Shown here: one piece after another, positions 56,172 through 64,000 of the stretch
Layout: the number at the start of each line of letters is the position of its first letter
How positions within the stretch are numbered: position 1 is the stretch's first letter
Origin: Mycobacterium florentinum
GTDB lineage: Bacteria; Actinomycetota; Actinomycetes; Mycobacteriales; Mycobacteriaceae
Assembly: GCF_010730355.1 (NCBI RefSeq)
Contig: NZ_AP022576.1
Location: forward strand, 2,666,001-2,730,000
DNA: 64,000 bases
Reading direction: 5' to 3'
Notes under the pieces: model-generated
Told to the model about the DNA's origin: nothing
The model's input: only the letters and a program-made list of their open reading frames with translations
Databases searched by the model: none
Position numbers and translations under genes: made by a program

Positions 56172-56963
56172 TCAGCGCGATGGTGTGGGAGGCCGGCCTT
56201 TGGGAGACGCCGCCGGGGCCGGCGTGGCCAGGCCACTCGACACGGCCGGTATCGCCGCCGGCAACATCGAGGCCGACGAGAGCTCCGCGGTCGCCACATC
56301 CGCCGGGGCAGCCGAGGCGGTCGCCGGGCCGGATACATCCACTGCCGCCGCCGGGGCCGCCGGGGCCGGCCCATAAGACGGTGCCTGTGCGTGCGGCGCC
56401 GTGGCCGCGGGGGCCGAAGCCGCCGATCCCGCCGGCGCGGCCGCCACCGTGGTGGTCGCCGCCATCGGGGTCACTGTCGCCGCGGCCGGCGCGGCCGCCG
56501 GTGCCACCGCGGCGGCCGGCGCCGTGGCACCCGGCTGCACGGCCGCTGCAACCGGCACCCCCGACGCCATGCCACCCGCCTGTGCCGCGGCGCCGATGAC
56601 CGCCTGCTGCGAGCTCAGTGCCTGGCCCGATGCGCCGGCCGCGCCCAGCACGGGCTGCGCGGCCGCCTGCAGCGGCATCGCGTTGACGACCTCGGTGTCG
56701 GCATATTGGGTCGCGCCACCGCTCATGAGCTCGACGAATTGCTGATGGAACAGCGCCGCCTGAGCGCTGATGGCCTGGTAGGCCGCGGCGTGCACGCCGA
56801 ACAGGTGCGAGATGCTCGCCGACACCGCGTCGGCGCCAGCGGCCTCAACGGCCGAAGTCGCGCCGGACGCCGCCGAGTTGGCGGTGTTGATGGCGGTACC
56901 GATTTTTGCCAAGTCTGATGCCGCAGCCGCCACATACTCCGGCGTCGCATTTACGAACGACAT
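56172..56963 (-). CDS. PE-family protein (orphan, no adjacent PPE)
   Basis: 263 residues. MSFVNATPEYVAAAASDLAKIGTAINTAN is a PE-domain start. The ESX/type VII export motif YxxxD/E is seen in YADTE (about residue 87). The remaining ~160 residues are a low-complexity Ala/Pro/Val/Thr tail with no repeat of PGRS (GGAGG) type. There is no PPE gene next to it; an ESX partner must be elsewhere. Sits between the SHOCT protein and the tuf terminator and is not a feature of the M. tuberculosis locus as I recall it. Confidence 0.9.
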   Translation of the reverse strand: MSFVNATPEYVAAAASDLAKIGTAINTANSAASGATSAVEAAGADAVSASISHLFGVHAAAYQAISAQAALFHQQFVELMSGGATQYADTEVVNAMPLQAAAQPVLGAAGASGQALSSQQAVIGAAAQAGGMASGVPVAAAVQPGATAPAAAVAPAAAPAAATVTPMAATTTVAAAPAGSAASAPAATAPHAQAPSYGPAPAAPAAAVDVSGPATASAAPADVATAELSSASMLPAAIPAVSSGLATPAPAASPKGRPPTPSR

Positions 56964-57089
56964 CCGAACCTCCCGGCCAGGCCGCGACGGTCAACTTCCC
57001 CGACCGTCAATTTCAGACTGGACATTGCAGGATCTTACCGGAAATTAGCTGACCAGGTGTGCAGCTTTATGCAGGCCCGAAATGCACAA

Positions 57090-57122
57090 AGCCCGGACCG
57101 CCGAAATCGGCCAGTCCGGGCT
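57090..57122 (-). terminator. intrinsic terminator after tuf
   Basis: AGCCCGGAC (57090-57098) pairs perfectly with GTCCGGGCT (57114-57122), with an inner GCCG/CGGC stem, 13 bp after the tuf stop. On the minus strand it is followed by a T-rich TTGTGCATTT. It closes the str operon. Confidence 0.85.
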
Positions 57123-57135
57123 CTGCGCTGTAGAG

Positions 57136-58326
57136 CTAGTTGATGATCTTGACGACCCGGCCGGCGCCGACGGTACGGCCACCCTCGCGGATCGCGAACC
57201 GCAGCCCGTCGTCCATGGCGACGGGTTGGATCAGCTTCACCGAGATGTTGGTGTTGTCACCGGGCATCACCATTTCGGTGCCCTCCGGCAACGTCACCAC
57301 ACCGGTCACGTCGGTGGTGCGGAAGTAGAACTGCGGACGGTAGTTGTTGAAGAACGGCGTGTGCCGGCCGCCCTCGTCCTTGGACAGGATGTAGACGCTG
57401 CCCTCGAACTCGGTGTGCGGCGTGGTGGTGCCGGGCTTGACCACAACCTGGCCGCGCTCGACGTCCTCACGCTTGATACCACGCAGCAACAGCCCGACGT
57501 TGTCGCCGGCCTGCCCCTGGTCGAGCAGCTTGCGGAACATCTCCACACCGGTGACCGTGGTCTTGGTGCTGGTCGGCTTGATGCCGACGATCTCGACTTC
57601 CTCGTTCACGTTGATCACGCCGCGCTCGACACGGCCGGTGACCACGGTGCCACGACCGGTGATCGTGAAGACGTCCTCGACGGGCATCAGGAACGGCTTG
57701 TCGGTCTCACGGACCGGGTCCGGAATCGACTCGTCGACGGCGTCCATCAGCTGCTCGACGGACTCGACCCACTGGGCGTCGCCCTCGAGCGCCTTGAGCG
57801 CCGAGACGCGGATGACCGGAGCCTCCTCGTCGAACTCCTGGGCGGCCAGCAGCTCGCGTACCTCGAGCTCGACGAGCTCGAGCAGCTCCTCGTCGTCGAC
57901 CATGTCGGCCTTGTTCAGCGCGACCAGGATGTAGGGCACGCCGACCTGACGCGCGAGCAGCACGTGCTCACGGGTCTGCGGCATCGGGCCGTCGGTCGCG
58001 GCAACCACCAGGATGGCGCCGTCCATCTGAGCCGCGCCGGTGATCATGTTCTTGATGTAGTCGGCGTGACCCGGGGCGTCCACGTGGGCGTAGTGACGCT
58101 TCTCGGTCTGGTACTCCACGTGGGAGATGTTGATGGTGATACCGCGCTGACGCTCCTCGGGCGCGTTGTCGATCTGGTCGAAGGCGCGCGACTCGTTGAG
58201 GTTCGGGTACTTGTCATGCAGGACTTTGGTGATCGCCGCGGTCAGTGTCGTCTTGCCGTGGTCAACGTGACCGATGGTCCCGATGTTGACGTGCGGCTTC
58301 GTCCGCTCGAACTTCGCCTTCGCCAC
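57136..58326 (-). CDS. tuf: elongation factor Tu
   Basis: 396 residues. GTP-binding motifs are [17 protein letters not shown] and NKADMVDD; the C-terminus ends [14 protein letters not shown]. Delivers aminoacyl-tRNA to the ribosome. Last gene of the str operon; 100 bp after fusA. Confidence 0.99.
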   Translation of the reverse strand: MAKAKFERTKPHVNIGTIGHVDHGKTTLTAAITKVLHDKYPNLNESRAFDQIDNAPEERQRGITINISHVEYQTEKRHYAHVDAPGHADYIKNMITGAAQMDGAILVVAATDGPMPQTREHVLLARQVGVPYILVALNKADMVDDEELLELVELEVRELLAAQEFDEEAPVIRVSALKALEGDAQWVESVEQLMDAVDESIPDPVRETDKPFLMPVEDVFTITGRGTVVTGRVERGVINVNEEVEIVGIKPTSTKTTVTGVEMFRKLLDQGQAGDNVGLLLRGIKREDVERGQVVVKPGTTTPHTEFEGSVYILSKDEGGRHTPFFNNYRPQFYFRTTDVTGVVTLPEGTEMVMPGDNTNISVKLIQPVAMDDGLRFAIREGGRTVGAGRVVKIIN

Positions 58327-58426
58327 TTCTGTGTCCTCCTGGACTGATTGGTGCTTTTGAAAAGCAGTGTTGATGTTGTTGTAAGTGCCGCGGTGGTAAC
58401 CGGGCTAGGTTACTCCGAGCTGATGT

Positions 58427-60532
<2,106 letters not shown>

Positions 60533-60609
60533 AGAAGTCTTCCCACTCTTTCGTTGCCTAGTTAGCTATCTGTCGCTTTGCGCCCCGGCCGCGCTACGGC
60601 CGGTGAATG

Positions 60610-61080
60610 TCACCAGCGATAGTGCGCGAAGGCGCGGTTGGCCTCGGCCATCTTGTGGGTGTCCTCACGCCGCTTGACGGAAGCCCCGAGGCCATTGCTG
60701 GCGTCCAGGATCTCGTTCGCCAGCCGCTCGATCATCGTCTTCTCCCGGCGGGCCCGAGAGAAGCTGACAAGCCAGCGCAGCGCCAGCGTGGTGGACCGGT
60801 CCGGACGCACCTCGACGGGCACCTGGTAGGTCGCACCACCGACACGGCGGCTACGCACCTCGAGGGCGGGCTTGACGTTGTCGAGAGCGCGCTTGAGCGT
60901 GATCACCGGATCGGTGCCGGTCTTGTCGCGAGCCTGCTCCAGCGCACCATAAACAATGCGCTCGGCGACCGATTTCTTCCCCTTGAGCAGAACTTTGTTC
61001 ACCAGCTGGGTCACCAGCTGCGACCCGTAAACCGGGTCGTTGACCAGCGGACGCTTAGGCGCGGGCCCCTTGCGCGGCAT
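60610..61080 (-). CDS. rpsG: 30S ribosomal protein S7
   Basis: 156 residues from ATG 61080 ([20 protein letters not shown]), the standard length; upstream in-frame codons overlap rps[30 protein letters not shown] is the S7 signature. S7 nucleates the 30S head. Shares TAATG with the end of rpsL. Confidence 0.98.
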   Translation of the reverse strand: MPRKGPAPKRPLVNDPVYGSQLVTQLVNKVLLKGKKSVAERIVYGALEQARDKTGTDPVITLKRALDNVKPALEVRSRRVGGATYQVPVEVRPDRSTTLALRWLVSFSRARREKTMIERLANEILDASNGLGASVKRREDTHKMAEANRAFAHYRW

Positions 61081-61454
61081 TAGCTCTTCTCCTTCTTGGC
61101 GCCGTAACGGCTGCGAGCCTGCTTGCGGTTCTTGACACCCTGGGTGTCCAGCGAGCCGCGGATGATCTTGTACCGCACACCGGGCAGGTCCTTCACACGA
61201 CCACCGCGTACCAGCACCATCGAGTGCTCCTGCAGGTTGTGGCCCTCGCCCGGGATGTAGGCGGTGACCTCGACCTGGCTGGTCAGCTTCACGCGCGCGA
61301 CCTTCCGAAGCGCCGAGTTCGGCTTCTTCGGGGTGGTGGTGTACACGCGGGTGCATACGCCACGGCGCTGCGGGCTGCCCTTCAGGGCCGCGGTCTTGAC
61401 CTTGGCGATCTTGTCGCGGCGACCCTTGCGGACCAGCTGCTGAATGGTTGGCAT
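61080..61454 (-). CDS. rpsL: 30S ribosomal protein S12
   Basis: 124 residues. [21 protein letters not shown] and [19 protein letters not shown] identify S12. Lys43 and Lys88 are both lysine, the streptomycin-susceptible state at the two positions mutated in resistant M. tuberculosis. First gene of the str operon. Confidence 0.99.
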
Positions 61455-61733
61455 CTACCGGCTTTCTGTGTTCGAAGTCTTCGTGCTGCTCTTAAGTCTC
61501 TGTACTGCAGTTTTGCCTCGCCGCACTACCCCGCGGCCGGGTGTGTCGCACCCGCTCAGCATCGGAACCATCCGATGCGTGGTGGACATGCGAATTGGCC
61601 CGGCATCCATTTCCTTACGTCAGGCGCCGTAAGCCGCCAGGCACGAGCCACCACAATACCCGCCACTGGTCGGGCAGGTCAAAGCGGCCGCTGGACGCAA
61701 CGGCTGACCTCAGCGCGCGCGTGCGGTGGCCCG
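61455..61733. other. intergenic region upstream of rpsL
   Basis: 279 bp between rpsL and the TetR gene, both minus strand. It must contain the str operon promoter; a weak TAGTGC/TGCGAC pairing about 80-110 bp upstream of rpsL is the best I found. No gene is supported here. Confidence 0.6.
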
Positions 61734-62381
61734 CTATTTCGGCGGAGCTCCGTCCGGCGCGGTGCGCTTGTCCAGGCCCGTTGCCAGCCGCAACACCATC
61801 TCGGCGAACAGCGCATCGGTGTCGATGTCGTCCATGACACCGGTCATTTCCAGCAATACGAACCCGTGCAGCGCGGACCAGAATTCCAGTGCGGCGAAAA
61901 AGGCCTCCTCGCCGTCGAGGCCGTAGGAGGACAACACCGAGATCACGGGGGCGGCCGCTCCCCGGGTTGCCGCGGTGTATTCGGGGTCGTCGCCGCCCAG
62001 CGGCATCCGGGTGAACGCCGAGTACCGACCGGGGTGGTGATGGGCGTAGCTGCGGTAGGCACCGGCCATGACCAGCACCGCGTCGTCGCGGGCGCGCCCC
62101 TCCCCGACCCGGTTCAGCATGGTGATGATGTCGTCGATGACCCGGATCCGCACCGCGCGACGCAGGTCCTCCAGGCTGTCCACGTGGTTGTAGAGCGACG
62201 GCCCCTTGGTGCCCAACTGCGTCGCCAGCGCGTTGATGGTCAGCGAGTCCCAGCCTTCCCGGTCCAGGAACGTCAGTGCGCCATCGACGATGCCGTCGCG
62301 GCTCAGCTTTCCCGGCCGGGACGGGGATCTGCCGCCACGTGGGCGGCCTGCCGCCGACGGCTGTTCCGGATGAACTGCCAT
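61734..62381 (-). CDS. TetR-family transcriptional regulator
   Basis: 215 residues. After an Arg/Pro-rich lead, the helix-turn-helix is SLTINALATQLGTKGPSLYNHVDSLEDLRRAV (about residues 47-78). The C-terminal domain has an HGFVLLEMTG stretch of the WHG (TetR_C_33) type. Start is ATG 62381. It lies in the place of Rv0681 (recalled), upstream of rpsL, and divergent from the DUF3060 gene at 62580. The ligand is unknown. Confidence 0.92.
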   Translation of the reverse strand: MAVHPEQPSAAGRPRGGRSPSRPGKLSRDGIVDGALTFLDREGWDSLTINALATQLGTKGPSLYNHVDSLEDLRRAVRIRVIDDIITMLNRVGEGRARDDAVLVMAGAYRSYAHHHPGRYSAFTRMPLGGDDPEYTAATRGAAAPVISVLSSYGLDGEEAFFAALEFWSALHGFVLLEMTGVMDDIDTDALFAEMVLRLATGLDKRTAPDGAPPK

Positions 62382-62579
62382 GGCGATCGCCCTTCGATTG
62401 CGGTGACTAGGTGAAGGTCAACTAATGACTCTAGTTGACAGAGTCGCCAATCTACTCGGACCGATCCGGGGCGGGTCGCGGTTGACTACGACGAAAATAT
62501 TTGCCACCGAGCAGGCAAATACACGTAGGCTCAGTCCAGCAGATACCCGCCACAGACGTACCCAGTGAAGGGGGCCGCG

Positions 62580-62948
62580 GTGCACTGGAGAGCCGTCGCC
62601 GGGTCGCTTGCAACCTGTGTCATCGCGATTGCCGCTACGCCCGCGGCGCCGGCACACGCCAAGAACGGCGACACCCACGTCATCGGGCAAAACACCACGC
62701 AGGTGGTGGACTGCAATGACGCAACCCTGATCGTCAACGGCACCGGGAACTACATCAACGCGCTGGGCAACTGCTGGGCGGTGACCGTGATGGGCTCGGG
62801 CAACACGATCATCGCGGACTCGGTCACGCACGACATCACGGTGTACGGCTACGACCAGACCGTCTTCTTTCACAACGGCGCGCCGATCCTGTGGGATCGC
62901 GGCCGGGAATTGGGCATGGTTAATCGGCTGCAGCAGGTGCCCGCCTGA
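62580..62948 (+). CDS. secreted DUF3060 protein
   Basis: 122 residues from GTG 62580 (MHWRAVAGSLATCVIAIAATPAAPAHA), preceded by GAAGGGGG; a GTG at 62565 is an alternative. The cleaved signal peptide ends AHA. The mature part has repeated short beta-strand units (QVVDCNDATLIVNGTGNYIN, then AVTVMGSGNTII, DITVYGYDQTV), a pattern typical of DUF3060 proteins. Matches Rv0680c (recalled). Followed 29 bp later by its lipoprotein partner. Confidence 0.88.
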   Translation: MHWRAVAGSLATCVIAIAATPAAPAHAKNGDTHVIGQNTTQVVDCNDATLIVNGTGNYINALGNCWAVTVMGSGNTIIADSVTHDITVYGYDQTVFFHNGAPILWDRGRELGMVNRLQQVPA

Positions 62949-62977
62949 GGTGCAGTTTCGCTACCGAGGAGGGGATT

Positions 62978-63451
62978 ATGCGCGTCCACATCACTGACCA
63001 TCCGTCCAAGCTCGCGGTGCTCGCCCTCGCGGCGGTAGTGCTGGCCGGTTGCAGTTCGACCGCCAACCCGCCCGGGAACCCGAGCTCCACGACGAAGAGC
63101 AGCGCACCCACCACGACGACCGGCGCGGCGGCGCCGACGACGTCGGGTGGCGAAAGCACCACGGCGTCAGTCGAAATCGGGAACACGCTGAACTACGGAT
63201 CGATGGGGACGACGGCCACGCTCGACTGCGCCAGCGGCAAATCGCTGAACGTCGCCGGTTCCAACAACACCTTGACCGTCACCGGCAGCTGCGTGACGGT
63301 GAATGTCGGTGGCACCAACAACAAGATCACCATCGACAAGGTCGACACCCGCATCACGGTGCTGGGTCTCGACAACACCATCACTTACAAGGACGGCGAG
63401 CCGAAGGTGGACAACCTCGGCTCGGGTAACACCATCAACAAGGGCAGCTGA
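62978..63451 (+). CDS. DUF3060 lipoprotein, threonine-rich (Rv0679c-like)
   Basis: 157 residues from ATG 62978 with GGAGGGG upstream. The signal peptide ends in the lipobox VLAGC. A Thr/Ser/Pro-rich spacer (about residues 30-65) precedes repeated beta units (LNVAGSNNTLTVTGSC, VNVGGTNNKITID, ITVLGLDNTITY, LGSGNTINKG). It resembles the M. tuberculosis threonine-rich envelope protein Rv0679c. Probably co-transcribed with the preceding gene. Function unknown; surface exposure is likely. Confidence 0.9.
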   Translation: MRVHITDHPSKLAVLALAAVVLAGCSSTANPPGNPSSTTKSSAPTTTTGAAAPTTSGGESTTASVEIGNTLNYGSMGTTATLDCASGKSLNVAGSNNTLTVTGSCVTVNVGGTNNKITIDKVDTRITVLGLDNTITYKDGEPKVDNLGSGNTINKGS

Positions 63452-63455
63452 GCGG

Positions 63456-64000
63456 CTAGCCGGCCGGTGCGCCGTGGCGGCCGGCGCCGGCCGCGAACCG
63501 CCCCGCCCCTTCGTTGGCCTCCGCGGCAACCTTCCAAATGCTGGCGAACTCTTGCTCGATTGCCGCCGATTCCGCCAACCCCCACTGCTGTAGCGCCGAA
63601 AGCCGGTCCGCCCGCAGGCACTGCTGGGGCAAGGCGGCCAATTCCGCGGCCAACTCCTCGGCCGCCTGTCGCGATTCGCCTTTGGGGACAACACGATTGG
63701 CCAGTCCCATCGCGAGTGCTTCGTCGGCTTTGACGCCGCGGCCGGTGAGGATCATGTCCATCGCCCGGCTCTGCCCGATCAGCCGCGGCAGCCGCACGGT
63801 GCCGCCGTCGATCAGCGGCACTCCCCAGCGGCGGCAGTACACACCGAACACGGCATCCTCCTCGGCCACCCGCAGGTCGCACCAGATGGCCAGCTCCAGA
63901 CCACCCGCGACGGCGAAGCCGCTCACCGCGGCAATCACGGGTTTGGACAACACCATTCGCGATGGGCCCATCGGGCCGGGACCGGTGGTGTGGATCGCGT
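63456..64000 (-). CDS. echA5: enoyl-CoA hydratase/isomerase family protein (5' partial)
   Basis: The C-terminal ~181 residues of a crotonase; the frame is open to the window edge so the start is missing. The oxyanion segment AAVSGFAVAGGLELAIWCDLRVAEEDAVFG is intact. Both usual catalytic glutamate positions differ: FGVYCRRWGVPLIDGG lacks the first, and AMDMILTG has Asp at the second. It therefore may not be a true hydratase. Position next to the Rv0679c-like gene fits echA5 (Rv0675) of M. tuberculosis, but the mmpS5-mmpL5 genes between them there are absent; the gap here is 4 bp. Confidence 0.88.
   Translation of the reverse strand, partial: AIHTTGPGPMGPSRMVLSKPVIAAVSGFAVAGGLELAIWCDLRVAEEDAVFGVYCRRWGVPLIDGGTVRLPRLIGQSRAMDMILTGRGVKADEALAMGLANRVVPKGESRQAAEELAAELAALPQQCLRADRLSALQQWGLAESAAIEQEFASIWKVAAEANEGAGRFAAGAGRHGAPAG

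Overview
The window is high-GC DNA from a Mycobacterium, most likely a slow grower. The evidence is the complete mycofactocin cluster, a PE-domain protein, TIGR00027-type methyltransferases, and gene order that largely mirrors the M. tuberculosis stretch from about Rv0675 to Rv0731 in reverse (numbers recalled from memory, not searched). The species is not resolved.

Layout. 1-2621: three tandem SAM methyltransferases, the first cut by the window edge. 2626-8293: a GNAT protein with a GyrA-like N-terminus, an FGGY sugar kinase, and a coupled run of 2-hydroxyacid dehydrogenase, class II aldolase, metallo-beta-lactamase-fold hydrolase and DapB-like dehydrogenase. 8290-12699: an AraC regulator, a methyltransferase, a crotonase, a zinc alcohol dehydrogenase and an SDR. 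12808-15604: three more TIGR00027 methyltransferases. 15601-19973: SppA peptidase, a luciferase-like oxidoreductase, and a hydrolase/TetR divergent pair with twin palindromic operators.

19970-24171 is the rplN-rplX-rplE-rpsZ-rpsH-rplF-rplR-rpsE-rpmD-rplO ribosomal operon (minus strand). 24466-34204 is an accessory envelope/sulfatase island between two ribosomal operons: three DUF4436 membrane proteins, the formylglycine-generating enzyme, an IS481-family insertion sequence, a PstS-like lipoprotein, an LpqN-like lipoprotein and the arylsulfatase AtsA that the formylglycine enzyme should activate. 34307-39810 is the S10 operon (rpsJ to rpsQ, minus strand), ending in a strong intrinsic terminator. 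40263-43097 holds a cytochrome P450, a TetR regulator with no ordinary start codon at its real N-terminus, and a graveyard of two decayed genes.

43098-50401 is the mycofactocin locus mftA-B-C-D / mftE-F-G (minus) with mftR divergent. A 248-bp gap with its own promoter-like sequence splits it. 50404-56963 holds a DUF2332 protein, a deletion-fused sigma-factor/VOC relic, a 2-hydroxyacid dehydrogenase, a ferredoxin reductase, a mycofactocin-type SDR, a SHOCT membrane protein and an orphan PE protein. 57136-61454 is the str operon (rpsL-rpsG-fusA-tuf, minus). 61734-64000 holds a TetR regulator, two DUF3060 proteins and a crotonase cut by the window end. The mmpS5-mmpL5 efflux locus that separates these last genes in M. 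tuberculosis is absent.

The most notable points are an IS whose transposase takes its stop codon from the target duplication and whose ribosome-binding site sits in a 13-bp inverted repeat, the triplicated DUF4436/sulfatase island, and several datable pseudogene relics.
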